Origin: Eudoraea chungangensis
GTDB lineage: Bacteria; Bacteroidota; Bacteroidia; Flavobacteriales; Flavobacteriaceae
Assembly (NCBI RefSeq): GCF_029360665.1
Contig: NZ_JARDUB010000006.1
Span: 186,001 to 250,000, forward strand
Length of the DNA: 64,000 bases
Direction: 5' to 3'
In this document: positions 54,367 through 63,628 of the stretch, in pieces
How positions within the stretch are numbered: the first letter of the stretch is position 1
Layout: each line of letters begins with the position of its first letter
Notes under the pieces: generated by a model
What the model was told of the DNA's origin: nothing
Seen by the model: the letters and a program-made list of their open reading frames with translations, nothing else
Database searches by the model: none
Program-made: the position numbers and the translations under genes

Positions 54367-55113
54367 ATGAAAATTCTAGAAGGGAAAAATGTAATAATAA
54401 CCGGTGCCAGTAGAGGTATAGGAAAAGGAATAGCAGAAATTTTTGCCAATCATGGTGCTAATGTAGCCTTTACCTTTAGTTCTAGTGAAGCACCTGCTTT
54501 AGAATTAGAAAAAGCACTTACCGAAAAAGGGATAAAGGCAAAAGCTTATAAAAGCAACGCTGCAAGTTTTGGCGCAGCCGAAGAATTGGTAAAGCAGGTT
54601 TTGGAGGATTTTGGAGGAATAGATATACTAATTAATAATGCAGGTATAACTAAAGACAATCTTTTGATGCGAATGGGAGAGGAAGATTTTGATTCGGTTA
54701 TTGAGATTAATTTGAAATCTGTTTTTAATATGACTAAGGCAGTTCAACGTACTATGTTAAAACAACGCAAGGGCTCTATAATAAACATGAGTAGTGTTGT
54801 AGGGGTTAAAGGTAATGCAGGGCAGACCAATTACGCTGCTTCCAAGGCTGGAATGATAGGTTTTACCAAATCTGTAGCCTTAGAACTAGGGTCTCGTAAT
54901 ATTCGCTGTAATGCCGTTGCTCCGGGCTTTATTGAAACTGAAATGACAGATAAACTAGATGAGAAAACCGTACAAGGATGGCGAAACGCTATACCATTAA
55001 AACGTGGAGGTCTGCCAGAAGATGTTGCCAATGCATGTCTATTTCTTGCCTCAGATATGTCGGCTTATATAACCGGACAAGTTTTAAACGTTGATGGGGG
55101 TATGCTAACTTAA
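54367..55113 (+). CDS. fabG: 3-oxoacyl-ACP reductase FabG
   Basis: FabG reduces 3-oxoacyl-ACP with NADPH in fatty acid synthesis. The 248-aa SDR protein has TGASRGIGKG for nucleotide binding (12-21), NNAG (90-93), the catalytic Ser in SSVVG (142-143), and YAASK (Tyr156, Lys160). The end, MSAYITGQVLNVDGGM, is typical of true FabG rather than a broad SDR. It is next to a membrane vWA-like gene, with its own promoter. Confidence 0.95.
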   Translation: MKILEGKNVIITGASRGIGKGIAEIFANHGANVAFTFSSSEAPALELEKALTEKGIKAKAYKSNAASFGAAEELVKQVLEDFGGIDILINNAGITKDNLLMRMGEEDFDSVIEINLKSVFNMTKAVQRTMLKQRKGSIINMSSVVGVKGNAGQTNYAASKAGMIGFTKSVALELGSRNIRCNAVAPGFIETEMTDKLDEKTVQGWRNAIPLKRGGLPEDVANACLFLASDMSAYITGQVLNVDGGMLT

Positions 55114-55161
55114 AATTATTTTAAACATTGATAAGAAACAGGCAAATTAGCTAAAAGGATT

Positions 55162-57198
55162 ATGCAATTACAAACCGTACTGCTTATTATTTTAGCGGCA
55201 ATATTCGCCTTTGCCGTTGTCTATTTCCAATATTTCTATAAGGCAATACAAAATAAAAAGCTTCAATATACCCTTGGTTTATTAAGGTTTGTAGTCCTGT
55301 TCTTATTACTCTTTCTCTTAATCAATCCAAAGATTACAAAAAATACTTTTGTAACAGAAAAACCTAATTTAGTTGTCCTTGTTGATAATTCTTCTTCGAT
55401 AAAAACAGCTAATGCCACGGAGGAAGTTGAAAGTATTTTGGCATTTATAGATCAAAATGATTTACTTGATGAGAGGTTTAATACAGTTATGTATTCTTTT
55501 GGGAATAGTCTATATTCCTTAGACAGTCTTGGTTTTACGGAGAATTACACAAATATTGGTAAGGCCCTGTCCTCTGCCAATAATATTTACAAAGATACCA
55601 ACTCAGCATATTTACTATTAACGGATGGCAATCAAAATCTTGGAGAAGATTATGAGTTTTATGCACAAAGGCAAGCCAAGTCCATTTTTCCCATAGTAAT
55701 AGGAGACACTACTAAATTTGATGATTTAAGCATTGATCAAATTAATTCTAATAAGTATGCCTTCTTAAAAAATCAGTTCCCTTTAGAAATTCTAATTTCC
55801 TATAATGGAGATAGTGATGTCTCTTCAGAACTAAGTATCAGAGAAAATGGAAAGTTGATGTTTAGAGAGTCTATTGTTTTAAATAGCAATAAAAGGGCCT
55901 TAACTAAAGAAATCTTAATGGAGGCCTCTGAGGTTGGTATAAGAAATCTTAAGATATCACTAAGGCCCCTGGTGAATGAAAAAAATCTGGCCAATAATGA
56001 AAGAGAAATAGCTATTGAAGTTATTGATGAGAAAACAAATATTGCCTTAGTTACCAACATGATGCATCCCGATCTTGGGGTTCTTAAAAAATCTATTGAA
56101 ACTAACGAACAAAGACAAGTATCTATTCTAAAACCTAATATAGAGGCAACATCCTTAGATGCCTTTGATTTATTTATACTCTACCAACCAGACAGGAGCT
56201 TACAAAATATTTATGATTTTATACAAAATAAGGATCTTAGCTATTTTACTATTGTTGGTACTAAGACCGATTGGAACTTTCTAAACGAGGTTCAGAATAG
56301 TTTTCAAATGAATAGTTTTGAACAGAATGAGGATGTTTATCCGCTTTTTAATGAAGGATTTACCAAATTCGATATTAAAGAATTTGAAATAAATAATCTT
56401 CCTCCTTTAAAAACTGTTTTGGGAGAACTATTAATCACTACGGCGCATGAAAATATATTGGAACAGAAGATTAAGGGTGTGCCCTTAGAAGACCCACTGT
56501 TTTCCATTCTGGAATCGGCCAATAGTAGGGAGGCCGTCCTATTTGGTGAGGATATTTGGAAATGGCGTATGGAAATATACAGGCAAGAAAAGTCCTTTGA
56601 AAGATTTGACGACCTATGGGCTAAGACTATTTTTTACCTGGCAGATAGTGATCCTAAGAGTAGGTTAACTCTAGACTATCAAAATATATTCTACGGAAGC
56701 AATAATGCCTTTATAAAGGCGCGATATTTTGATGAAGTATATAATTTTGAGCCAGCTGCGACCCTTTCGTTAAAACTTATAGGAGATACACCGAATAACG
56801 AAAGAAGAGAACTAACCCTTCTTTTAAAAAACGGCTACTATGAAGTAGATTTAAGCAGTTTATTACCAGGAAATTATAGTTTTGAAGTGTCGGTGGAAAA
56901 CCAGGATATTTCTGAGAAAGGGACTTTTACCATCCTTGAATACGATCTCGAAAACCTCTCTCTTTCTAGTAATTATAGCAAATTAGATAGAGCAGCTAAG
57001 AACAGTCAGGGAGCTTTGTTTTACCCGGATCAGCTCTCAGAAATGGTAGCCACCCTCTCACAGGATAATCGTTATGTTCCCCTACAGAAAAGCAATCAAA
57101 ATGTCGTATCTTTGATCGACTTTAAAGTCCTTCTTGCCACAATCGTTATAGCCATGGCCGCGGAATGGTTTTTAAGAAAGTATTTCGGATTAATCTAA
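55162..57198 (+). CDS. Membrane protein with von Willebrand A-like domain
   Basis: A 678-aa membrane protein. Two N-terminal helices (about 5-27 and 36-58) are followed by a vWA-like domain with the MIDAS-like DNSSSI and YLLLTDGNQNLG. A large extracytoplasmic part follows, and a last helix near 655-672 returns to the membrane. A cytosolic tail of only a few residues remains. This layout is common in flavobacterial uncharacterised proteins next to fabG and a prohibitin gene. vWA domains bind proteins through a metal ion, so it may be an assembly scaffold, but the role is unknown. Confidence 0.78.
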   Translation: MQLQTVLLIILAAIFAFAVVYFQYFYKAIQNKKLQYTLGLLRFVVLFLLLFLLINPKITKNTFVTEKPNLVVLVDNSSSIKTANATEEVESILAFIDQNDLLDERFNTVMYSFGNSLYSLDSLGFTENYTNIGKALSSANNIYKDTNSAYLLLTDGNQNLGEDYEFYAQRQAKSIFPIVIGDTTKFDDLSIDQINSNKYAFLKNQFPLEILISYNGDSDVSSELSIRENGKLMFRESIVLNSNKRALTKEILMEASEVGIRNLKISLRPLVNEKNLANNEREIAIEVIDEKTNIALVTNMMHPDLGVLKKSIETNEQRQVSILKPNIEATSLDAFDLFILYQPDRSLQNIYDFIQNKDLSYFTIVGTKTDWNFLNEVQNSFQMNSFEQNEDVYPLFNEGFTKFDIKEFEINNLPPLKTVLGELLITTAHENILEQKIKGVPLEDPLFSILESANSREAVLFGEDIWKWRMEIYRQEKSFERFDDLWAKTIFYLADSDPKSRLTLDYQNIFYGSNNAFIKARYFDEVYNFEPAATLSLKLIGDTPNNERRELTLLLKNGYYEVDLSSLLPGNYSFEVSVENQDISEKGTFTILEYDLENLSLSSNYSKLDRAAKNSQGALFYPDQLSEMVATLSQDNRYVPLQKSNQNVVSLIDFKVLLATIVIAMAAEWFLRKYFGLI

Positions 57199-57208
57199 AA
57201 AAAAATAT

Positions 57209-58024
57209 ATGGATAAGTTACCCAAAATTGCATTGCCTGTAGTATTTATTATTGTTTTAGTAATTATTCTAATTTCAAAATCGGCGGTTACCATCGGTTC
57301 CGGTGAGGCCGGAGTTTTATATAAAACATTTGGTGGAGGAGTGGTAACGGATGAGGCGCCACTCGGAGAAGGTTTTCATATTGTGGCCCCTTGGAATAAG
57401 GTATTTATTTATGAGGTAAGGCAACAAGAAGTGTTCGAAAAGATGAAAGTGCTATCAAGTAATGGACTAGACATTCAGCTAGATGCCTCTGCCTGGTTTC
57501 AGCCTTTTTATGAAGATCTAGGAAAATTGCACCAAGAAAAAAGTGAAATGTACAAGGAGAGAATTCTACTTCCTGCCATTCGTTCAGCAGCTAGGAGTGT
57601 TGTTGGTAGATATACCCCTGAACAACTTTATTCCAGTAAACGAGATGCAATACAGGTAGAAATATTTGAAGAAACTAAAAACATTGTTCAAGATCAGTAT
57701 ATTCAATTAAACGAAATTCTTATTCGTGATGTAACCTTGCCACCAACCATCAAAGAGGCAATAGAACGAAAATTAAAACAGGAACAGGAATCTTTAGAAT
57801 ACGAATTTAGACTCGTCACGGCTTCTAAAGAAGCAGAAAAAGTTAGAATAGAAGCACAGGGTAAGGCCGATGCCAACCGTATTTTGAGTGCTTCTTTAAC
57901 CGATAAAATTCTTAAAGACAAAGGGATTGATGCGACCTTAAAAATGGCGGAATCTCCAAATGCAAAAGTAGTAGTCATTGGTTCCGGTGGGGATGGACTT
58001 CCTTTAATCTTAGGAAATAATTAA
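57209..58024 (+). CDS. Prohibitin / SPFH family membrane protein
   Basis: The 271-aa protein begins with one membrane helix (about 7-26), followed by the SPFH domain: SGEAGVLYKTFGGGV, EGFHIVAPWNKVFIYEVR and the WFQPFYEDL turn. The C-terminal coiled coil has RKLKQEQESLEYEFRLVTASKE and EAEKVRIEAQGKADANRIL. Prohibitins form large rings in membranes and modulate proteases such as FtsH. It is likely in one operon with the vWA-like gene 10 bp upstream. The his leader region follows. Confidence 0.92.
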   Translation: MDKLPKIALPVVFIIVLVIILISKSAVTIGSGEAGVLYKTFGGGVVTDEAPLGEGFHIVAPWNKVFIYEVRQQEVFEKMKVLSSNGLDIQLDASAWFQPFYEDLGKLHQEKSEMYKERILLPAIRSAARSVVGRYTPEQLYSSKRDAIQVEIFEETKNIVQDQYIQLNEILIRDVTLPPTIKEAIERKLKQEQESLEYEFRLVTASKEAEKVRIEAQGKADANRILSASLTDKILKDKGIDATLKMAESPNAKVVVIGSGGDGLPLILGNN

Positions 58025-58035
58025 TGAAAATTCAT

Positions 58036-58065
58036 TTTGTGGAATAAAAATAAATTCTAATTTTA
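58036..58065 (+). promoter_or_regulatory. Promoter of the histidine operon
   Basis: TTTG at 58036-58039, an 18-bp spacer and TAATTTTA at 58058-58065 fit the Bacteroidota promoter with one mismatch in the last base. The expected start is only a few bases before the leader peptide ATG at 58072. Confidence 0.5.
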
Positions 58066-58071
58066 CATCAA

Positions 58072-58125
58072 ATGAAAAACAAGTCGATACATCATCATTT
58101 ATACACTGGCACTCAGGCGAGGTAG
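58072..58125 (+). CDS. hisL: his operon leader peptide (17 aa)
   Basis: A 17-codon ORF reads MKNKSIHHHLYTGTQAR and ends with TAG. Three consecutive His codons (CAT at 58090-58098) make it a sensor of histidyl-tRNA charging. The following codons LYTGTQAR overlap the antiterminator arm at 58112-58123, so the coding sequence also serves RNA structure. It lies 98 bp before hisG and just upstream of a terminator. Confidence 0.85.
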   Translation: MKNKSIHHHLYTGTQAR

Positions 58126-58189
58126 AAATGTATTGTTGTATTCCAAAATATATCGGACCCGTTTGAGAAATCAAGCGGGTTTTGCTTTT
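58112..58189 (+). promoter_or_regulatory. Histidine operon attenuator (antiterminator and terminator)
   Basis: Two exclusive structures can be drawn. The terminator pairs ACCCGTTTGA (58157-58166) with TCAAGCGGGT (58171-58180), loop GAAA, followed by TTTGCTTTT. The antiterminator pairs CTCAGGCGAGGT (58112-58123) with ACCCGTTTGAG (58157-58167), leaving only one bulged A and using two G-T pairs. A ribosome stalled on the His codons leaves 58112-58123 free and allows readthrough; a ribosome finishing at the TAG covers it and lets the terminator form. This is classical translation-coupled attenuation. Confidence 0.85.
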
Positions 58190-58222
58190 AAAGACATCGA
58201 TATATAATAAATTAAAATTACT

Positions 58223-59080
58223 ATGAATAATTTAAGAATTGCGATCCAAAAGTCGGGTCGACTAAACGAAGATTCTATAAAGATTCTAAAAGAGTGCGGT
58301 ATTTCTATCGACAACGGAAAGGATCAATTAAAAGCCTCCGCAAAAAACTTTCCGATGGAAGTTTTCTACCTGCGAAATGGAGATATTCCACAATACCTCT
58401 TGGATGGGGTAGTAGATATTGCAATTATCGGGGAAAATGTGTTATTAGAAAAGGGCAGCAATATTACAATAACAGAAAAGCTTGGATTTTCCGGATGCAG
58501 AGTTTCTTTGGCAGTACCTAAGTCTTTTAAATATAATAATATTAGCGATTTAGAGGGAAAGCGAATTGCGACTTCATATCCCAACACGCTAAAGCAGTAC
58601 TTACAAAAAAAGGGCATAAATGCCGATCTTCATATTATTAATGGCTCGGTAGAAATAGCGCCAAATATTGGACTTGCAGACGCCATTTGTGACATAGTTT
58701 CAAGTGGCAGTACACTTTTTAAAAATAATCTTAAAGAGGTAGAAGTGATGCACAATAGTGAGGCTGTTCTGGCCGTTTCGCCAAAACTTAACAAAGAGGC
58801 CAACGAGATTCTGGAAGAATTAAAATTTCGAATTCAAGCTGTACTTAGAGGACGTAAGGCGAAGTACGTATTGATGAATGTACCAGATAATAGCTTAGAA
58901 AATGTTATTAAAATTTTGCCAGGAATGCGCAGTCCAACAGTACTCCCTTTAGCCGAAAAAGGATGGAGCTCGGTACATACAGTAATTAAAAAGGACAAAT
59001 TCTGGGAAGTGATTAAAGAGCTAAAAGTAGCTGGAGCAGAAGGAATTCTTGTTTGTCCGATTGAAAAAATGGTATTATGA
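58223..59080 (+). CDS. hisG: ATP phosphoribosyltransferase HisG (long form)
   Basis: HisG joins ATP and PRPP, the first step of histidine synthesis. The 285-aa length shows the long form with its C-terminal PII-like regulatory domain (KILPGMRSPTVLPLAEKGWSSV), so no HisZ partner is needed and feedback by histidine is expected. The N-terminal part has LRIAIQKSGRLNEDS and VDIAIIGENVLLE; the PRPP site is the DAICDIVSSGSTLFKN stretch. It starts the operon after the attenuator, and its last codon overlaps hisD by 4 bp. Confidence 0.97.
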   Translation: MNNLRIAIQKSGRLNEDSIKILKECGISIDNGKDQLKASAKNFPMEVFYLRNGDIPQYLLDGVVDIAIIGENVLLEKGSNITITEKLGFSGCRVSLAVPKSFKYNNISDLEGKRIATSYPNTLKQYLQKKGINADLHIINGSVEIAPNIGLADAICDIVSSGSTLFKNNLKEVEVMHNSEAVLAVSPKLNKEANEILEELKFRIQAVLRGRKAKYVLMNVPDNSLENVIKILPGMRSPTVLPLAEKGWSSVHTVIKKDKFWEVIKELKVAGAEGILVCPIEKMVL

Positions 59081-60378
59081 ACACATATATAAACCCTCTA
59101 AAAAGTAATTGGGACAAACTTTTGAAAAGACCAACAGCTTCCCTGGCCGCTATAGAGAATACCGTCTTATCAGTTTTTGAAGAAATTAAAAAGGGTGGGG
59201 ATGAAGCTGTAAAGGAATATACTAAGAAGTTCGACAAGGTAAATCTACCAGATAGCAGGGTACAAAAGTCGGCATTGGATAAGTCTGCAGATAGTGTTCC
59301 ACTGGAATTAAAAGAAGCGATACAGATAGCCAAAAGCAATATTGAAAAGTTTCACAAAGCGCAGATTAGTAATCGAGTAGAAGTAGAGACTACTTCGGGA
59401 GTTTTATGCTGGCAGGAAAAAAGACCAATTCAAAAAGTTGGCTTATATATTCCCGGGGGAACGGCGCCTCTTTTTTCTACTATATTAATGTTGGCAGTAC
59501 CTGCAAGTATTGCGGCTTGTCCGGAGATTATCTTATGTACACCTCCAAATAATAAAGGAGAGATAGATCCGGTAATTCTTTATACAGCCAATTTGTGTGG
59601 GATACAGAAAGTTTATAAGGTTGGCGGTATTCAGGCTATTGCGGCATTAACTTTTGGAACAGAGACTATTCCAAGGGTTTATAAACTATTTGGACCGGGT
59701 AATCAGTATGTTACCGTTGCGAAACAACTGGCTACCAAATTCGGTGTAGCCATTGATATGCCGGCAGGCCCAAGTGAACTATTAGTATTTTCGGATGAGA
59801 CCGGGATTCCATCCTTTATTGCATCCGATCTATTAAGCCAGGCAGAGCACGGAACGGATAGTCAGGTTATATTGGTAAGTACTTCTCAAAAACTAATTAA
59901 AGAAGTAAGTGAAGAGATTGAATTACAGCTAACAAATCTGCCCAGAAAGAATATTGCTGAAAAAGCTATGCAAAACGGTAAATTAATCTTTGTAGAAGAT
60001 AACCATACAGCAATAGAACTTATAAACGAATATGGTCCTGAACATTTTATAGTATGTTCAAAAGAAGAAGAATATTTTATAGACAATATCCAAAATGCGG
60101 GCTCCGTATTTATTGGTAATTTCACGCCAGAAAGTGCAGGCGACTATGCTTCAGGAACAAATCATACACTGCCAACTAATGGTTATGCCAAACAGTACAG
60201 TGGAGTTAATCTAGATAGTTTTATGAAGAGTATGACTTTTCAAAAGATTAGTTCTCATGGTTTAAAAAACCTAGGAACTTCCATAGAACTTATGGCCAAA
60301 GCGGAGGGCTTGCACGCTCATAAAAATGCCGTAACATTAAGGCTCAAGGAAATAGAGAAGGGATTTAATGATAAGTAA
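59077..60378 (+). CDS. hisD: Histidinol dehydrogenase
   Basis: HisD oxidises histidinol to histidine in two NAD-dependent steps with zinc. The 433-aa protein has GLYIPGGTAPLFSTILMLA, KLFGPGNQYVTVAKQLA, DMPAGPSELLVFSDE and SQAEHGTDSQVIL with the zinc-linked Gln-Glu-His, plus YGPEHFIV and the C-terminal GLHAHKNAVTLR. The start overlaps the hisG stop by ATGA, so translation is coupled. The next gene, hisC, follows after 18 bp. Confidence 0.97.
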   Translation: MNTYINPLKSNWDKLLKRPTASLAAIENTVLSVFEEIKKGGDEAVKEYTKKFDKVNLPDSRVQKSALDKSADSVPLELKEAIQIAKSNIEKFHKAQISNRVEVETTSGVLCWQEKRPIQKVGLYIPGGTAPLFSTILMLAVPASIAACPEIILCTPPNNKGEIDPVILYTANLCGIQKVYKVGGIQAIAALTFGTETIPRVYKLFGPGNQYVTVAKQLATKFGVAIDMPAGPSELLVFSDETGIPSFIASDLLSQAEHGTDSQVILVSTSQKLIKEVSEEIELQLTNLPRKNIAEKAMQNGKLIFVEDNHTAIELINEYGPEHFIVCSKEEEYFIDNIQNAGSVFIGNFTPESAGDYASGTNHTLPTNGYAKQYSGVNLDSFMKSMTFQKISSHGLKNLGTSIELMAKAEGLHAHKNAVTLRLKEIEKGFNDK

Positions 60379-60396
60379 ACAACTGGTATTAAAGAA

Positions 60397-61437
60397 ATGG
60401 GGTTTAGTTTAAATAAATTGGTAAGGGAAAGTATAAAAGACCTAGTGCCGTATTCATCTGCCAGAGATGAATTCACGTCTAATGGGGAATTTATGATATT
60501 TTTAGATGCTAATGAGAGTCCATACCCCAATGGTGTTAATAGATATCCTGATCCTCAGCAAAGAACTCTAAAAGGTGAACTAAGTAAGAAATATAGCGTC
60601 CCAGAGACGTCCATTTTATTAGGAAATGGCAGTGATGAAGTTTTAGATTTAATCTATCGTGCTTTTTGTGAACCCCAGATGGATAATATTATTACCATGC
60701 CACCAACGTATGGGATGTATAAGGTTTTGGCAGGAATCAATGCAATAGAAAATAGGGAAGTTTACCTCACCGATGAATTTCAATTAGATGTGGAGGGTAT
60801 CATGAAACAGGTAAATGATAATACGAAGTTAATACTGCTGTGTTCCCCTAATAATCCAACTGCCAATAGTTTTAGTTATGATAGCATAATCTGTTTATTA
60901 GAAGGGTTTAAAGGCTTGGTAGTAGTAGATGAGGCGTATATAGATTTTGCTAAGCAAGAAAGCCTGATAAATCGATTGGAAAAATACCCGAATTTAATTG
61001 TTACCAGAACTTTTTCTAAAGCCATTGGACTGGCCGGTTTACGGTTGGGAGTTTGCATCGCTTCTGAGGAAGTCATTCAAATATTAAACCGAATTAAACC
61101 ACCATACAATATTAATGAACTGACGCAGGCAAGAGCTTTACAGGAAATACTAAACGAGGAAATTACTTTAGCCAGAATTGCAGAGATAAATATTGAAAAG
61201 GACAGAATGGTAAAGGAGCTTAAGGAAATTGGCTTTATAGAACACATTTATCCTTCGGAAGCAAACTTTATTTTAGTAAAAGTAGATGATGCCAATCTAC
61301 GGTATAAACAGCTAATAGGTAAAGGGATTGTTATTCGCAATAGATCTTCACAACCTCTTTGTGAAAACTGTCTGCGATTTAGCATAGGTCTTTTTAATGA
61401 AAATAATACCCTTATTAGGGCTTTACAAGAATTATGA
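60397..61437 (+). CDS. hisC: Histidinol-phosphate aminotransferase
   Basis: HisC transfers an amino group to imidazole-acetol phosphate with PLP. The 346-aa protein has [10 protein letters not shown] near the start, [49 protein letters not shown] and the Schiff-base Lys in [15 protein letters not shown]. The end [18 protein letters not shown] is usual. It overlaps hisB by 4 bp (ATGA). Confidence 0.97.
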   Translation: MGFSLNKLVRESIKDLVPYSSARDEFTSNGEFMIFLDANESPYPNGVNRYPDPQQRTLKGELSKKYSVPETSILLGNGSDEVLDLIYRAFCEPQMDNIITMPPTYGMYKVLAGINAIENREVYLTDEFQLDVEGIMKQVNDNTKLILLCSPNNPTANSFSYDSIICLLEGFKGLVVVDEAYIDFAKQESLINRLEKYPNLIVTRTFSKAIGLAGLRLGVCIASEEVIQILNRIKPPYNINELTQARALQEILNEEITLARIAEINIEKDRMVKELKEIGFIEHIYPSEANFILVKVDDANLRYKQLIGKGIVIRNRSSQPLCENCLRFSIGLFNENNTLIRALQEL

Positions 61438-62591
61438 AACAACAAAAAAAAATAAACAAAACCAAAGTACTCTTTATAGATCGGGATGGTACTTTAATAC
61501 TGGAACCGGAGGATGAACAAATAGACAGCTTCGACAAAGTAAGTTTTTATCCTCGTGTATTTAGTCAATTGCTTAAAATAGTTGAAGAACTCAATTTTGA
61601 AATTGTAATGATTACAAACCAAGACGGGTTAGGCACAGCCTCTTTTCCAGAAAATACCTTTTGGCCAGTTCATGATTTTGTAATTGAATGTTTCAAGAAT
61701 GAAGGCATAATCTTCTCAGAGGTGTTTATAGATAAGACTTTTGCCCATGAAAACGCAGATACGCGTAAACCAGGAACCGGATTATTGAAAAAGTACTTCA
61801 CTGAGGATTACGACTTGGAAAATTCGTTTGTTATCGGGGATCGATTAACCGATATTGAGCTGGCAATTAACTTAGGAGCCAAGGGTATTTATATTAATAA
61901 TACAGAAGATCTAGGAGGGGAGGAAGTAGTAACCCCAAATGATGTTTTACAGAATGCCATTGCATTAGAAACCAACAGTTGGATTTCTATCTATGAATTT
62001 CTAAAATTAAACGATAGACAGGCAACAATTTCCAGAATAACAAAAGAAACGGCAATCGAAATTGAGATTGATTTAGATGGTACAGGTAAAGCAGAGATTT
62101 CTACAGGTATCGCATTTTTTGATCATATGTTAGAACAGATTTCAAAGCATGGACTAATTGATTTAAAAGTAAACGTTGAGGGAGACCTAGAAGTAGATGA
62201 ACATCACACTATAGAAGACACAGCTATTGCCTTAGGAGAGGCATTTCATACAGCCATAGGGGATAAACTAGGAGTGGAAAGATATGGCTTTTGTCTACCT
62301 ATGGATGATTGTCTGGCCCAAGTAGCACTAGACTTTGGAGGACGTAATTGGCTGGTTTGGCAGGCTGAATTTAAGAGAGAAATGATAGGACAAATGCCTA
62401 CAGAAATGTTTTTTCATTTCTTTAAGTCGTTTTCAGATGGCGCCAAAGCCAATCTAAATATTAAAGCCGAGGGTACCAATGAACATCATAAAATAGAGGC
62501 TATTTTTAAAGCTTTTGCCAAGGCAATCAAAATGGCAGTAAAAAGAGATCCTAATAAAATGTTTCTTCCTTCTACAAAAGGAGTGTTATAA
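61434..62591 (+). CDS. hisB: Bifunctional histidinol-phosphatase / imidazoleglycerol-phosphate dehydratase
   Basis: HisB here is a fusion. The N-terminal HAD phosphatase (about 1-165) has [14 protein letters not shown] with both catalytic Asp and RKPGTGLL. The C-terminal dehydratase (about 195-385) has [29 protein letters not shown] and [19 protein letters not shown], with the metal-binding His clusters. So this gene performs the eighth and sixth steps of the pathway. The 385-aa length is slightly above that of enterobacterial HisB, owing to linker length. The following hisH starts 37 bp later. Confidence 0.96.
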   Translation: MKQQKKINKTKVLFIDRDGTLILEPEDEQIDSFDKVSFYPRVFSQLLKIVEELNFEIVMITNQDGLGTASFPENTFWPVHDFVIECFKNEGIIFSEVFIDKTFAHENADTRKPGTGLLKKYFTEDYDLENSFVIGDRLTDIELAINLGAKGIYINNTEDLGGEEVVTPNDVLQNAIALETNSWISIYEFLKLNDRQATISRITKETAIEIEIDLDGTGKAEISTGIAFFDHMLEQISKHGLIDLKVNVEGDLEVDEHHTIEDTAIALGEAFHTAIGDKLGVERYGFCLPMDDCLAQVALDFGGRNWLVWQAEFKREMIGQMPTEMFFHFFKSFSDGAKANLNIKAEGTNEHHKIEAIFKAFAKAIKMAVKRDPNKMFLPSTKGVL

Positions 62592-62628
62592 TACAATACG
62601 TATTAAGCGAATAACATAGGTTATACAT

Positions 62629-63234
62629 ATGACAACAGTAATAATAGACTATGGAGCAGGGAATATTCAAAGCATTAAGTTTGCTTTTGAAAGACTAGGA
62701 ATTACACCTAAGTTGACTAAAGATTGGGAAGAAATATCTTCCTCAGATAGGGTTATTTTTCCTGGTGTTGGCGAGGCAAGCAGTGCTATGCGGAAATTGA
62801 AGGCCAGTAAATTAGATACTTTAGTACCAACACTTAAACAGCCTGTGCTGGGGATATGCCTTGGTATGCAGTTGATGTGTAACTCTTCCGAAGAAGGCAG
62901 CACCAAAGGATTGGGCATATTTGATACTGAGGTAGTTCGTTTTACCAACAAAGTTAAAGTACCACAGATTGGATGGAATCAAATCACAGATCTAAAATCT
63001 GGTTTGTTTCATAATATTAATGAACTAGACTATATTTATTTAGTACATAGCTATTACGCCCCAATTAGCGACTATACTATCGCGACTTCAAGTTATGAAT
63101 TACCTTATAGTAGCGCTCTACGTAAGAATAATTTTTTTGGAGTGCAGTTTCATCCAGAAAAAAGTAGTACCACTGGGGAACAAATTTTAAAAAATTTTAT
63201 AGAGATGAATCCTTATGATGCATATTCGAATTAG
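62629..63234 (+). CDS. hisH: Imidazole glycerol phosphate synthase glutaminase subunit
   Basis: HisH is the glutaminase that supplies ammonia to HisF. The 201-aa protein has IDYGAGNIQSIKFAFERLG, VIFPGVGEASSAM, Cys77 in GICLGMQLMC as the nucleophile, and FHPEKSSTTGEQILKNF with the His and Glu of the triad. Its 3' end overlaps the start of the following GNAT gene by 20 bp in another frame. Confidence 0.96.
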   Translation: MTTVIIDYGAGNIQSIKFAFERLGITPKLTKDWEEISSSDRVIFPGVGEASSAMRKLKASKLDTLVPTLKQPVLGICLGMQLMCNSSEEGSTKGLGIFDTEVVRFTNKVKVPQIGWNQITDLKSGLFHNINELDYIYLVHSYYAPISDYTIATSSYELPYSSALRKNNFFGVQFHPEKSSTTGEQILKNFIEMNPYDAYSN

Positions 63235-63628
63235 TAGAAATAAGGATGAAATGGATTTAGATCTAATCCATCAATTTCTCTCTGAAAAAGCTTATTGGGC
63301 CATAGGACGTACAAAAGCCGACGTTATAAAATCTATGGAAAACTCTATTTGTTTTGGAGTTTTTAGAGAATTCGAACAAATTGCGTTTGCGAGAATTGTC
63401 ACGGATAGGGTTGTGTTTGGTTGGGTAATGGATTTTTTTGTTGTTGAATCGGAACAGAAAAAAGGTGTTGGGGAATACCTCCTGAGTAGCATCCTGAAAA
63501 TTCCAGAATTGGAAAATGTAAACGGTTTAGGATTGCGTACAAAAGATGCCCACAACTTTTATGCGAAATATGGATTTGAAAAAATTTTGCATCCCGATAC
63601 TTGGATGCTTAAAAGAAATTTAAAATGA
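63215..63628 (+). CDS. GNAT family N-acetyltransferase inside the his operon
   Basis: A 137-aa GNAT-fold protein. The acetyl-CoA-binding region is [21 protein letters not shown] (motif A, QxxGxG-like: QKKGVG), followed by [19 protein letters not shown], and the end is [10 protein letters not shown]. The N-terminal part, [20 protein letters not shown], is typical of small GNAT proteins with this length. It starts 20 bp before the hisH stop and its TGA overlaps the hisA ATG (ATGA), so it is built into the operon. Its substrate is unknown; an amino-acid-like or pathway-related substrate is inference. A second ATG lies one codon downstream. Confidence 0.88.
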   Translation: MMHIRISRNKDEMDLDLIHQFLSEKAYWAIGRTKADVIKSMENSICFGVFREFEQIAFARIVTDRVVFGWVMDFFVVESEQKKGVGEYLLSSILKIPELENVNGLGLRTKDAHNFYAKYGFEKILHPDTWMLKRNLK

